Assembly (NCBI GenBank): GCA_947044365.1
Contig: OX345636.1
Span: 22,167,466-22,231,465 of the forward strand
Direction: 5' to 3'
Length of the DNA: 64,000 bases
Source of the DNA: Petrosia ficiformis
Taxonomy: Eukaryota; Porifera; Demospongiae; Haplosclerida; Petrosiidae
Every line of letters begins with the position of its first letter. The stretch's first letter is position 1. A model generated the notes under the pieces. It did not search any database. It saw only the letters and a list, made by a program, of their open reading frames with translations, and had not been told where the DNA came from. Made by a program: the position numbers and the translations under genes. Positions 34,515 through 47,400 of this stretch are shown here, piece after piece.

Positions 34515-34960
34515 TGAGCTCTCTGATGAACTGCATTGATAAAGGGCCAAAAGCAACGCAAGTGTTGTGGCAAGTGGCATCCCACACTAGCGATTTTCCA
34601 CAAGACCATGGAACGATTGTCATATCATCAGGTCTCTTATTATCTGACCAGGAGAGACCAGATAGTTTCAACGTGAAGGAATCTTCGCTGATATTAGAGC
34701 ATGATGGATAATGTTATTAATCTTACCATGCTGAGAGTGTCTCCCTTGGCTCCCTCTACAACTTAAACCACGAGTGGCTTGTTGGTCTATGTCCGAGCCA
34801 CAGTGGAAACACTTATGGGGCTGACACAAGGGAGCACCCAACCTGACCGATGGTGATCCGGACAGTGTCATTAGGCATGCGGAGCCCCAATGATGAGACT
34901 GGCAGGGCATTAAGCCAAGCACCTGACTCTTTTGTCGAAATGGCAAGGAGACGAGCTCTG
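34515..34960 (-). pseudogene. Retrotransposon pol C-terminal fragment
   Basis: Minus strand. Upstream frame: SVRLGAPLCQPHKCFHCGSD, ...GRHSQHGKINNIIHHALISAKIP. Then, after a frame change near 34690, LSGLSWSDNKRPDDMTIVPW, SCGKSLVWDATCHNT and AFGP. The order SQGR..R..NDIIRRAL...P.G..RSDGKRPDG.T..PW..G..L.WD.T is one I recall from the ends of animal retroelement reverse-transcriptase ORFs. It lies tail to tail with the LINE at 32818-34445. Not functional. Confidence 0.6.
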
Positions 34961-34994
34961 GTTTTTGGGTAAAGAAAACAGATGACAGGGCTAA

Positions 34995-35155
34995 ACAACA
35001 AATATACATACCTACAGGTATGCCAACTATGCAACCTATGCCAATTATGAAACCTTTCATGCAACATTTTGGAACTACACAACCAATGCAACATTGTGGA
35101 ACTATGCATCCAATGCAACATTTGGTGGACCAATGCAACCATAATCAATTGAGAT
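34995..35155. repeat. Imperfect tandem repeat CCAATGCAACAT...GGAACTATGCA
   Basis: Units of about 24-30 bp giving Met/Gln/Pro on the plus strand and Cys/Ile/Gly on the minus strand (CCIGCIVPQCCIGCVVPKCC). A frame carrying this repeat joins the retroelement fragment on the minus strand, but it looks like a repeat artefact. Confidence 0.5.
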
Positions 35156-35854
35156 TGTCAAAACAATAAGTAACTATATAAATGCATATTGCTAATGATT
35201 TTGAAAAGGTTTGAATGACAGACACATAGTTTCAACGGCACAAAACTACTAACCTTGTTCCAATAAAGCAATCTCTAAAGACTTGATAAATGAGCACCAT
35301 TGTGGGTCACAACATAGGGTTAGACCTACGTGTACATGTGAATTACAAAACAAATAGTTCTCCCCACTCATGTATAGTCTCTCATAATGGTGAGCTAATA
35401 CTCCCATGTTTCACTGGAAACAGGTTATAACAAATATCTAAAAGCAACCTAATATCCAGATATTTGATACATGTACTTGTAATGCTAGACTAAAATTAGT
35501 ATTATAATTATGATAGTCACGTGATATTTGATCACCTTTCATAATTTACATTAAAAGAGAGGCAAAGATTATTAAATACTGCAGAGCATTGTAAGTAGAT
35601 GGAATTTGATATGCTTTATGTGCAAGAGACTATACATGAGCAGAGGTGGACTATTTTCCCTGTTATCCAATTTATTTCATAACCAATATTTCTGACTCAT
35701 AAGGTGGAGCGATATGTAGGCAAGCATAAACATAGGAACCTGCAAAAACCATGGGTTTGATCCCACAACCCACAGAGGGTGCACTGACTGCACTCAAGCT
35801 GGAAGTATAGGCAAACCTGAGTCAATAAGTCATCTCACTGTAAGTTAATATAGC

Positions 35855-35960
35855 AAGCTCAAGGTCAATTAATGGGCATGGCACATAAAAGATTGAGCCA
35901 CAGACCACTGAGACCAGCAGTAAGAAATTATCTTCATCCAAACATGTAGAAACAACAACT
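35855..35960 (-). repeat. Degenerate fragment of the GCAATCATAGGGATG repeat family
   Basis: 'GGTCAATTAATGGGCATGGCACATAAAAGA' and 'CCACTGAGACCAGCAG' match the inner part of 36345-36751 in reverse. The surrounding 35160-36340 shows no other coding signal. Confidence 0.4.
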
Positions 35961-36344
35961 AATACATGTAACTGTTTAAACAAAAAAGTAATAAAAGTAG
36001 AATACAAAAGGTTTCAGACCAGGGGTGTGGAAAAAATTGAGCCGACTACTGGTACCTATTTCACCAGTCTTGTCCTTCTATCCAAATACTTTGCATACAG
36101 CTCAGTTTCAATTTACCGGACATACACTAGATGTATCGGACAATGTCAGGCATGATTGGCTGTTACCACATCACTGTTTCAAACATGAGGAAATGTAACC
36201 ATCAGTAAACTATACGGATACTTGTTTCTCTATTATTGTTTGTTATTATTGTTTGTCTACTGCTGCCTATATTTCAAAGAAAAATCAATACTCCATACAG
36301 AATCATTTGATCCATAGGAAACAAGTGTATATAGAGAAAAAAAA

Positions 36345-36751
36345 CATCCCTACGATTGCTTTACAAATTTAAGTGAAGATAAAAGTATCCCTATGACTGC
36401 TTGTGGTGTCCAGCATTCAGTAATCATGGCTGACTTTATCAAGCATGAAAGACAACAGCTTATTATAGTTATTAGTTTGATTATCTACTCTCCTGACCTT
36501 TCAAAGGACCTTGTAGAATATATTTCAGCCAAAATAGCTAGCTATTAGTTACGTAAGCTACTTAGCTACAGGTAGCTTTCTTTCTGGCGTTTCTGCTGGT
36601 CTTGGTCGAGGGAGCGTTCTTTTACGCGCCGCACCCATTAATTGACCGAGCCCCTGGGAATGAACAAGTGGACACAAGAAAAAAAATTATATATAATATA
36701 TATACATTTAACCCCGTGGAAAGCAATCATAGGGATGGCCCTACGGGCCAT
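36345..36751 (+). mobile_element. Non-autonomous element, 'empty' relative of 6489-9047
   Basis: Starts CATCCCTACGATTGCTTTAC and ends GTGGAAAGCAATCATAGGGATG plus GGCCCTACGGGCCAT. Its interior aligns with 6489-6676 and then 8211-8340 (AGCTAGCTATTAGTT..., GCTTTCTTTCTG..., TTCTTTTACGCGCC, CCCATTAATTGACCGAGCCCC) but lacks the 1.5-kb hAT copy and the hairpin. It therefore shows the site before insertion. No protein; the short frame here is accidental. Confidence 0.7.
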
Positions 36752-37447
36752 AAAAATTGGTGTTGTACATACGAATCCAATTATTGGCAGCAATTATGCT
36801 AAAAATCATGCCAGCATAATTCACCCATCAAACAGTGTAGTTAATGTAGTTCTAACTCAGGTGGATCACTACAATGGCCATCCCACAAAAGTGGTAGGAA
36901 ATATTGGCAAGCAGAAACCTCTATACTATTGATAATCACACTGTCAGCTCAAGACTATAAAATACAGTACAGTACATTACATTGTTCTCTCACAGGTTAA
37001 TTATTTATGTTTCTATCACATACATTTATATTAGTGAGGAAGTATGTCCAAATCAAACATCTCATACACCTGTGTGAACAGGTTAACTGAAACCTGGTAT
37101 ATAAGTGAAGGCCGGGTAATTAAACCACCAAAGACACCAAACATTAAACCTAAGTATACACATGATGACTTGAGACACGTATACACTGTATACAATTATA
37201 TATTATGTTCAAGTAATTTATTTATATATAATACATGCATGTACATGCTTTTCTCCTGTAATTTGAAATTTATTTGACATACTTAATCAAAATTCACTAC
37301 AACACATACATGTACATGAACTGCTCATTAAGTACTAACACTATACACTTACAACATTCAAATGTACATGGGAGGGAGGGAATGGATTACACTGTAAGTT
37401 CAGAGTATACATATTCAGCTCTTTTAAAACCATTCTCTATTTCACTT

Positions 37448-37753
37448 TAGTGATGCACCGATAATCAGATCGATAAACGGTATCAGTCATTATCGGCCAT
37501 TATTTTTAGTATCAGTATCGGTATCGGTTATTTATGAAAAATGTAACCGATATTGTAAAAAGTGTACCAATAATGTCATTTCAGGTGATTAAGGCATCAT
37601 TAATTGCTTTTAGAATACTTATAAAATGCTCATTTTCATTGAAAGAATCAGAATCCAGAAGGTAGATTTAATATCGGATCGGTATCGGTACATATCTAAA
37701 GTAATTATCGGTTTATCGGAATATCAGTAAAATCTCATATCGGTGCACCACTA
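37448..37753. mobile_element. hAT-type MITE, 306 bp
   Basis: Terminal repeats TAGTGATGCACCGAT / ATCGGTGCACCACTA, exact 8-bp duplication TTTCACTT on both sides (37440-37447, 37754-37761), interior rich in ATCGGTATCGG. No coding capacity. A textbook hAT MITE. Confidence 0.92.
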
Positions 37754-38246
37754 TTTCACTTGGGCAGCTCCTAGCTCTTTACTGTACTTTCTAGCTGCTA
37801 CTGTCTTTCCATACATATAACTTATATTGATAACTGTAGTGATTGTAGTGATTGTAGTGAGAGCGAAGCCTTTAAAGCTAATTTTCCTTACCTAGTAGAA
37901 GCTGGCACTCCAGGAACATTTTACAGGCTCAGGAAGATCTCTAGCTTGCTCACTAGCTGGCATTTTTTTAGGTACAAAAATATAGACATCTTTTAATAGC
38001 GCTTAGAAACAGTTCATGTGCACAGTTGATGACATATAATTAATGAGTTTAGCGGGGAAAAAATCGCTGTTAAAGTTGATTTGCGAGATTTCACGTCTAT
38101 TTTTCCCTTCTTAATTAATTGTCTATGATAAATCATTATTATAATTATTATTATGAAATGATGTACATGTAACACTCAGTGAAATAATTTCCAAGTCACT
38201 ATCAACACTTGAAAAATAAACAAGCAGAGGAATAATCTATCATATA

Positions 38247-39050
38247 TGATGTGGCGAGTTCTATATATTGTATTACATGTGCACACTATGCAGGAGATGT
38301 CAGTATGCTAATAGGTCCTATATACTGAATATAGGACCCTTGTTTTGTATCTTCAGATGTGATATAGCCCTTGCAGGCTCAGGCTATATACCACATCCTC
38401 AGACACAAACTCAGGTCCTATATTTTGTATATACACATGTAGGACCTATTAGCATACTACCTGTATTACATATACACGCACACATATATATTATATATAT
38501 TATATTAATAAGTCACCATCATTGTATATAGAACTTCCATGTGCACACTATGCAGGAGATGTCACCATCATACAACATATTGTATATAGTACGCTATTAG
38601 GTCCTATATACTGAATATAGGACCCTTGTTTTGTGTCCTCGGATGTGATATAGCCTTTGCAGGCTTGGGCTATATCACATCCTCGGACACAAAACTCAGG
38701 TCCTATATTTTGTATATAGGACCTGTTAACATACTATATATATTACACATATATATATTACATACATATATTACATACATATATATATAGTATGATGGTG
38801 ACATCATCCCTTTGATGTGGTGAGTCCTATATATTGTATATAGACCTTCTATTTGCACACTATGCAGGAGATGTCACCATCACACAATATATTGTATATA
38901 GTATGCTAATAGGTCCTATATACTGAATATAGGACCCTCGTTTTGTGTCCTCAGATGTGATATAGCCCTCGCAAGCTCGGGCTATATCACATCCTTGGAC
39001 ACAAAACTCAGGTCCTATATTTTGTATATAGGACGTATTAGCATACTATA
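38247..39050 (+). repeat. Array of three ~150-bp foldback hairpins
   Basis: Three hairpins: 38302-38458, 38588-38735 and 38900-39047. Each begins AGTATGCTAATAGGTCCTATA, runs inward through TTGTTTTGTGTCC and GGATGTGATATAGCCC, turns at a ~10-nt loop (TTGCAGGCTC type) and returns as the complement to TAGCATACT. Between them lies a ~150-bp linker with GTGCACACTATGCAGGAGAT, 'GATGGTGACATCATCCC' and a GATGTGGTGAGTCCTATATA motif. Repeat period is about 300 bp. No reading frame. Related hairpins at 49763-50315 lie in the opposite orientation. Confidence 0.92.
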
Positions 39051-39067
39051 TAATATACGTATATATC

Positions 39068-39126
39068 TATATATTATATATACATATATATATATATGTA
39101 TATATAATTATAATTATAATAATAAT

Positions 39127-39175
<49 letters not shown>

Positions 39176-39195
39176 ATTATATATAATATACATAT
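39068..39195. repeat. TA microsatellite
   Basis: (TA)n with ATAATTATAAT interruptions, directly beside the third hairpin of the array. Both-strand open frames here are meaningless. Confidence 0.9.
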
Positions 39196-39499
39196 ATACA
39201 TACATCTATACAACAGCATACAGCTGGTTCCAACAAGTATGAGTCTGTGGTTGTCATCACTGTAAATGTCACAACCAATATAGATGATGGCACAAGTCAT
39301 CCATATTTGGATGATTGTCTCTAATCTGTAACTACTAATATAAGGAGAATATACCACAAAACCATCAAAAATTTAATGGTTCTTAAATAATCACATTGAA
39401 ACTTTGAAGAACAGAGAGTTTAAGAATCATCCATTTTTGGAACTTGACTTTACCTCACTACTGCAGTTACTGTGATTGTCTATCGAGAAAAAGAGGTGA

Positions 39500-39690
39500 G
39501 TAAGGGAATGAAGAATAGGGGGGGGGGGGGTGGAGGAGGAGGAGGAATGGGAAGAAAAGAAGGAGGAGGAGCAAAGGGAGGAGGAAGAGAAAAGGGGAGG
39601 GCAGAGGAAGAGAAAGAGAAGGAGGATTAACACAGAAGGAAGAAAAGGAGAAGGGAAGGAGAGAAGAGAAGGATAATAAGAAGATGTGGA
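39500..39690. repeat. Purine tract with a long G run
   Basis: Almost only A and G on the plus strand over about 180 bp, starting with a run of about 13 G (39519-39531) and followed by GGAGGAGGAGG. G-quadruplex or triplex-prone. The minus-strand frame (Ser/Leu/Pro-rich) is a by-product. Confidence 0.8.
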
Positions 39691-39929
39691 GATGCTGTGT
39701 ATATACATGTATACCTTTTCAGTTTTTTGATCAGCAAATACTTGGTATGGCTGACAAGTCATCAGAACCAGCTGGTTCCAACAAGTATGGGATACCAAAT
39801 GCACCTCATATCACTGTCTAAGCTGCAACTGAAAAGAAATAGATAGATAGATGGATAGACATAGAGATGAACAGGTAGATAGATACATGCAGACAATTTA
39901 AATATAATTATGATGGTTTGCCTTCAGTC

Positions 39930-40620
39930 ATTTCAGGTATGTGTACAGTAAAAACCTCTCAAACCAAAAAATGCTCTCTTTATCTCATCTTGTTCCTCAC
40001 TGATATTCTTGTATGCAGCTGCCAATGGTTTAAATCATGGATTTAATCTATCCTTCACGGACACATTTTCCCGATTTGAACATATTCCTCATATTCCTCT
40101 GAAAAGAGTACACAGAGAGACTAGGACATGTTGTAGAATGTAATTCATATACCTAACAGAGAGTTCTATAGTTCATTCTTATCAGGTTCCCCTCGTGTCA
40201 CCATAACACCATGATTCATCTTGGCTGGATCCAAAGCCCAGTTGGAAATACCGATGAAAGCAACATGCTGTTGCCAATCAATAATCTGCTACATACATAT
40301 ATCACAATTTTAATTAAATCAATCCTGTACCTGTTGTGAGGCATCAGCTCTTTCTGTTCCATCTTCGGGACTGATATGAGAATATATATAACTGAAAGAG
40401 AGTTATTATTAAAAATACATTTTTGGAGATATCGAAGATTATATTTGTAGCAACCTCTTTCAACTCTTTTAGTAGTGGTTTCTCTGAGGATCTTCCTGAC
40501 ATAGAATCAACAACAATAGATTTTGCAAGAGACTTGGAACTACCAAGGAATAACGGAATTCTGAGCTCACTACAAACAGCCATCATGATCTAAGAGCTGC
40601 AATACTCCAAAGCCTGCAAG
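39930..40620 (-). pseudogene. RNF213-like AAA+ ATPase fragment
   Basis: Minus-strand pieces in the order of the RNF213 AAA core: CSELRIPLFLGSSKSLAKSI, VVDSMSGRSSEKPLLKELKEV (40450-40586), SHISPEDGTERADAS (about 40330-40385), HVAFIGISNWALDPAKMNHG (about 40210-40290), then AAAYKNISEEQDEIKRAFFG (about 39965-40030). RNF213 is a large AAA+ E3 ubiquitin ligase. Relative to the pattern I remember (FLVGKPGSSKSLAK), the Gly-Lys-Pro part of the Walker A loop is missing, and so is the Walker B segment between the second and third pieces. An in-frame TAG lies just upstream (about 40592) and another stop follows the third piece. A relic, unless spliced forms unknown to me bypass these. Confidence 0.68.
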
Positions 40621-40877
40621 GAAATCACATGATAAAATTTATTATGAACTGTATAGATTCATTATAACTCTTTTCTGAACATTTCATACAAATACATGTA
40701 CACAATCACACAAATATGAAGATATAACTTACCTTTTGTAAGCCAAGACACGGTATTATACTGTTCGCTTTCCCCCGTAGGAGGAGGGGCTGGCTACGCG
40801 AGACCAATCATAGTCACAGGTTTGTCTAATTGTTGCTATATAAGTATAGGTTATGCACTTCGGTAAAGGTTTCTACT

Positions 40878-40921
40878 GGATTTATCAAACCGAGGCCAAA
40901 GGTACAAGGTTTGATAAATCC
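40878..40921. repeat. 13-bp inverted repeat
   Basis: GGATTTATCAAAC (40878-40890) and GTTTGATAAATCC (40909-40921), exact, 18-nt loop. Short palindromes are common in the intergenic DNA here; another with GGGAGGTTTAATAAC...TTATCAAACCTCCC lies at 41178-41210. Confidence 0.75.
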
Positions 40922-41470
40922 GTGTGCCTCTTCCACATTGGACTCCTTGCCCACACTCTGATTTATACAAATACGTAAAAGCAATTTTAATTGACTTTCT
41001 AACCATAACTTTATTCATAGTCCATGTTTATATAATGACTTTCGTTGGGAGTGGTTGACAAAATTTAATTGTCTATGACTACAGCTTGTTGCCATGGCAA
41101 TGGAGTCTAAAACTATATAGTCATCATGATGTGTCATAAAAATGTAACTTGAATTTCAATGACAGAAACATTTCACTGGGAGGTTTAATAACATGTTATC
41201 AAACCTCCCGCTAAATCTCATTATAAGCAATCTGATTGGTTAAGTCATGGTAGAACTACATGTATATATGATGCAACGCATAGTCATGCAAGTGATACAA
41301 ACATATTAGGAATTAGTGGCCTTACAGGTCATAAACAAACTATTGTCAAATACTTTCATAATACATTTATAATTATACAAACCATAATAAATGTACATAT
41401 GTAATTATAAATACATAGATTTCATGTAAAAACAATAACCATAGACTCCAAAAAAGTAAGTTTCTTGTGA

Positions 41471-44400
41471 TTACCCTGTATCCTTGTGTTTGATGGCTTG
41501 TCCTTTTGGGTTAGCTGTGCCTAATTTAAATCCACTCTGTAGTGGATAGCCTGTAAAAGAGAAATCGTGAAAGTGTTTGTTAGTAATGATATTGGTGGTG
41601 ACCATATTGCAGTTACTCCTGGGAGTTTTCTTTAGATATCTTGTCATCTGTGTCAAGTATGTTAAAACAGTATGTCTTGTTCCACCTACAATCCCTGCAT
41701 TATAGAATGGATGAAGTTTCAGATATTCGGAATTTTCTTTTCGATGACAAATGCGTTTCATATCTCGTATCCACTGTAGATCATAGGAAGCGGGAAGATA
41801 TGATACATCGATTCCAACATACATGTAATCTCCAATTACATCCATCACATTAAAAGGGTTGCCAAACAATTTAACATCTCTAATATCTGTTAGAACCACA
41901 CTGCGAATTTCTGGATGTTTTAAAAGATAGTCATACTGCATGTAAAAACGAGCATCATTACTACTCCAGCCACCAAAATCACCTTTATGTACAAATTGAA
42001 CTAATGGATAAAAACTCTTCAAACGTTTTTGAAAATTAAGAGTTAAGTTATCATGAAAAATTACTAGGTGTGCTCTGATCTTTTGCGCACTGAGAAACCA
42101 CTGACTCATGAACCTAAAATGATCTGTTAAAAAAGGGTCCTTGTACAGTGAATGTGTTCTAAGTGAAAAGTATGTACTCATAATGACGTTTTCTCGTTTC
42201 GATTGAATGTAGTGATTGTAATCTTCATTCCATGCTTTTGTTTTCAAAATTCCATCTGAAAATGCAGTCCAGTTCATTGGAACACCAATGCCTTTGCTTG
42301 TTTCAACACGAGTACCTAAGTCAATTTCCTGACAGACTTTATTATCCTTGGTTACAGTCATTAACAACTTTTCTATGTCATCAATGTACCAATGCTTAGT
42401 ATGCAGTTTCAGAGATATGTTTTGATCTTGCCATGGTCCATACACTCCATCAACCTTTAAGACAGCAACATTCAACCCATAAAGATATTGAAATGAAGAC
42501 AAGGAGAGCTCAAATGTTCTCAACCATGCTTTCTGAATGGAGAGAGCAGCATGATTTGGTAGTGTTAATAATACAACTCGGAAGTCATGCAAATAGTCTG
42601 TTCGCACTATTTCCAGTAATTTTACAAAATTCTTTAACGTATGTGAAATATGTGATGTTTTAAACGTTCTTTGGTTCTCCAATCCATCAAAGACTGGAGA
42701 TGGTATATAAAATATTGTACCAGACTTGTGATCTTTAAGAGCAGATCTAAGTTCTGAGCTATCATTGAAATCCAAGTATTTTGGCGGTAATCCTTTTTTA
42801 CTCAGTTGGTCCCACCGGTACCATGCCAACGGTTCAATGAGTAAATTAATAGTATCTTCTAATGCGGTCACTCTGTATCCAGCATCCTCAAAACCTATTG
42901 CTATCCTAGACCCAAGGAAACTTGAAGCTCCAATAATAACTACATTTGAACCAACAGGTTTCTCAAGAGATACACTAGAATGACACAGGTGGTTGAACTT
43001 TGGTTTTGATACCACATCAGCAACATGTACTTTGTGTGTCTGCTCAAGGTCTGCAAAATGTCTCTCTGTAGAAAAGAGGTGATCATTATCTTTAAAATTA
43101 ATAGAAATGGGAATTACTCAAAATTTGATACCAAATTACCAACCTACATGTATATTCACAATATTCTCTCACCTGTATGAAATATCTACATGTAGTTTAC
43201 AATGTTTTATACACATGGGAACAGTGTTAATTATTCTACTGTTCGGGTGCCAGCAGGAGTTGCAAATAGCTTAAGGTATATAGAGACGCAAATAGACAAT
43301 AGTGTAATCTACATGTACAAAGCCTGACAAAATTATGTATGCACTACAAAGGCAAATGTATAGGCAATGCAGGTACCTATAGTAATTCTCTGCCTATATT
43401 TTTACCCTGATCACGAAGTGTAGGTTATGGTAATTATATTGTGTGTGTCTTCACAAATTTCTAGAAAAACTACGAACACACTTTATTCAGTAATAAAGTA
43501 TTAAGTAAGTACTGACACATTAGTTTGTACAACTATTAAAACTTAGCATGCCAGTTTATTCTATGGACTTTTCTTATTGTGGTGTGTAGAGGCAGAGGTC
43601 ATCATGAACTTAAATATAGACAACTAAAGTTGGACAAAATTCAGAATCCTGTTGATTGTAATAAAATAATTACATGTACATGTATCTAGTACAGTGTAGA
43701 TGTATTATATTCAGATAACAGTGTCATCACATGTGATTTAATTATTTATGTGGGTTAAATTAAGCACACATCGGAATAAACTTCCTAGGGAGAACACCAT
43801 AAACATTACTCTTTTGAAAAATATGCTTTGTTCGTTGTATCTCCCAAACTACCAGATGCTGTCAAAACAAACATTAAATGAAATACAACAGTTCTGTGGG
43901 GCACAATATGCTATAGTCTATTCATGTTCAGGAGTCGCGGAAGTCAACAGCGGAAGATTTGTATCATTGGAACGTAAAATTATTGTGTGTTTGTGGTTTT
44001 TCACGAGAGGCTGTCAGGCTATACTTACCTCGTGTATACCCACATGTTTTTGCAGGTAAGTTAGAGAAACTGTTGCTGTGATATCGACTGCATCTGTATA
44101 TAAAATTGACAATGCCAAAAAGAAAACGAGTTAAGAGCACCTCTAAGAGTATTATTTGCAGTGTACATGACTATTTTGATCAGCAAAGTAAGAAACAGAA
44201 GTCCACTCCAAAGTTATGTAAGAAAACTGCTGAAGCCACTGGATTCTCAGAGCGCACTGTCAACCGTGTCCTACTGGAGAAAAGAAAGCTGGATGGAAGT
44301 TCTTTTACATCACCAAATAAGAGTTATAAGGAAAGCAGAGAATGTGTAGATGTTGATGCCTTTGAGATACTGGCAGGATAGCTGAGAATGTGTAACACAC

Positions 44401-47400
44401 ATAACTACTGTACAGTGTACACATGCATGGTCAAGATAAACAATGTTTTTAGACATGTGGGTTAATTTGCTGAAATTGTAACAAACACATAGCATACATT
44501 TTAATTATAAGATAATAGTAAACTGTGATGTAACATTATACACGATACCATTATGTGAATAAAATACCTAACATGCAAAAACCACATTTGACATTTCATG
44601 TGACAGGAGCACATGTGGAAAGTCCTACTACTTAAGACTATTGTATAATAATAAAAAAGGAAACAGAAACTGCACCTCTAATTAAGAAAGGACACGCCTG
44701 TAATTAATTAACTACATGTAAATGGTGGAGCTGTAAAGGTCTCTATGAATTTCTAGGTGTGCTCAGAAAGATGAAAGGAGAAAAAGTTGAGTAGCTATTG
44801 TGGAATGATGAAGTAGGTGTAAAGTGTTGTAGATTTCAAGATTTGTAAGAAATTGGATAGGTGAAAATTTATTTTTTTTTGTATATATATACTAGATTTG
44901 CATGTATAATGTCACAGTTGAAGTACAGTGCATGTATGCTAGGAGCTTTAAGAGAGATGTTTGTATCAGATAATCTGCTTGTACATCACTACTGTATAGC
45001 TGATGTATAGTGCAATTAAGGTATAAACAATAGGTAGTGTGGTTGTGACTTGCATGATTGTATTGCAGGGAAAACTCTGCCGTCAATTAACACCAGTAAA
45101 TGTTTGAATAAAATTGCAGTAAACACTTGATAAGTTAACCAAGTGTGGACAGCAAAATAAACTATGCTCACCTTTACGAAGCACATGTTCACCTTTGGTG
45201 CAAACACATGGCAGAGATGGCACAAACTATATAATCAACCTACATTTAGCTTAACCATACAACCATTTTTGTCAAGTTTGTTAAGCAGCTAAAACCAGTC
45301 AAAGACAAATTCAACTGTCCAATCCAACACAATGAGGTACAGCATGTGTATATGTTGATAGATAACCTACATGTGTACATAATTACGTGTACAATGATAG
45401 ATAAACTCAAATACTAGACTTCAAAGGTGGAGTAGTCCCGCCCTTGCCGTAACAAGCCATAAGGTGGGAGACTAAAGGGACTGAAACTTAAGCTTATGTA
45501 ATGATCAGATGACCGAATATAATACAAATACGCTTACCTAGAAAGTGCATTCCTACATAAGATAAACATATTGCTTAAAAGAATATACATTTTTGTACAT
45601 TGTAATTTGTGGGCCACCACATGCTGGACTGGGACTGGGGATAAACCATAGGAACAAGAGTGGGTGATTAGGCTGACCAACAGCGATTATTCCAAAAGAA
45701 TCGACAAGTGGGGTTGTCTGAAATGATTCCAACCGAGGTGCAAACTTTGTCATCAAATCTTTGGGTTAGGGCTGGCAATGTCTTTGAGAATTAACTGAGG
45801 TTAAATCACCCACACCAAACACACGCACACTATAAGGATCACGGCCAATACAATTTCAAATGGGCATGGAATTTTATATTTCACATAATCTTTAAAAGGT
45901 TTGTAGATATAAAACAAATAAATGAGTAAATATAATCACTAAAGTCTACGTACGTGTATATGTATTTCAAATTATTAGGCATTATATGGACAACCCAATA
46001 CAAAATAAAATATGGTTATAACAGGAAATATGGTTATAGACACACAAACAGAATGTGTGTGTCTATTACAATATTTCCTGCAACATACTTCAAAATACAT
46101 GTAGTACACTGACAAAAATACTAACTATTAATTTTACTGCTAAGGACAGTTGCAAAGAACAGTACAAATTATGGCGATGAAGGTTGTTATGACTACATGT
46201 ACATGGTGATAAAATAACACCCTTGTACCAATATAATCGATTACTTGAACTTCTATTTTGTTATCCTGTCCAATATTGCATATTAGATGCACAAAGCAGG
46301 TTTGGAAACCACTTAATTAAAACACTAAGAGATTACTTATATATATTATGTTATCATGCATAATAAACTGTATAATTATAATTGTTATGACCAGTGTTAG
46401 ATCTAGAGATTTAATAGTGGGCTTCTCTTTGTAAATTAATGACATAACATAATCAACTCTCCTACTTTTTGCTTGTCTGGGTTGTGGCTCTGATTCATCT
46501 GATTCAGTTTCATCACCTGTGTTGTTAGTCTCCTCTGTGTGGAGCAGCCAACTGTCCAAACTTGTGTGTGTATAATAACACCATAATAGTTTGTTTCTAA
46601 TTTAGCGTTTTTGCATTTTTCATTGCATAGACACTTTAATGTGCAAAGTAGGCGGTAAAACAACACCTAAACGCCTTCTAGATTTAATACTGGTTATGAC
46701 TGCATCCTTGCAACTGTTACTTCCACATTTTTATTTTTGAAGTGACAATTTTAGGCTTTTTCTAAAATCTTTTGGTTTTAAAGTTGTGAAATTTTTATAA
46801 TTCATAGTTACAACTTTCAACAAATGTTTGATAACAAACAATACATGGAACACAACTCATTTTGTTCGAAAGCAATCTCTGTTGAAACAATACTTGAAAT
46901 CAAGTATAAATTGTGGTAGTACCCCCTACAACATCAAGCACTGACTGTAAGCTTTCTGGTCTGACAACCTTTGTGGCTTAATCTACATGTACTTCATTTC
47001 ATCCACATGATTCAAGTGAGAGTGAGGTACAATGTAAATACCAATCACATTTGATTATCACAATGAAGATTCTCCAGTACATGGAAACAACACTTTCTAG
47101 TTCACCCTTCAAACTAACAACATGATAATTATAATTAATATTCCTAAACAAAGACACGTGACCAAGGATCTTGATTTGCTACTCCAAGAATCTCAAAAAC
47201 CGCTTATCAAGAATAAAAAATCTCGTGCTACATAGTTACAGACAGAAACTTTCTGTCATATTCTTTCCTCCAGGCAATTCACATCATCAATATAATTATA
47301 CAATCTATTATATAAACCTTGCTTTTACTGTTCTTAGTTCTTACACTACGACTGAAGGGTAAGTTGTAAGGCCCACACATAATATAGACACTTTCCTGCA

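Noticed and set aside
38268..39357. Short ORFs across the hairpin array and TA repeat
   Set aside because: They follow the palindromic and TA sequence; no conserved frame among the three array units.
39427..39804. Ser/Leu/Pro-rich minus-strand ORF of 125 codons
   Set aside because: Encoded mostly by the complement of the purine tract.
41641..42983. Plus-strand ORFs opposite the epimerase/GT exon
   Set aside because: Antisense shadows of a strongly supported coding exon.
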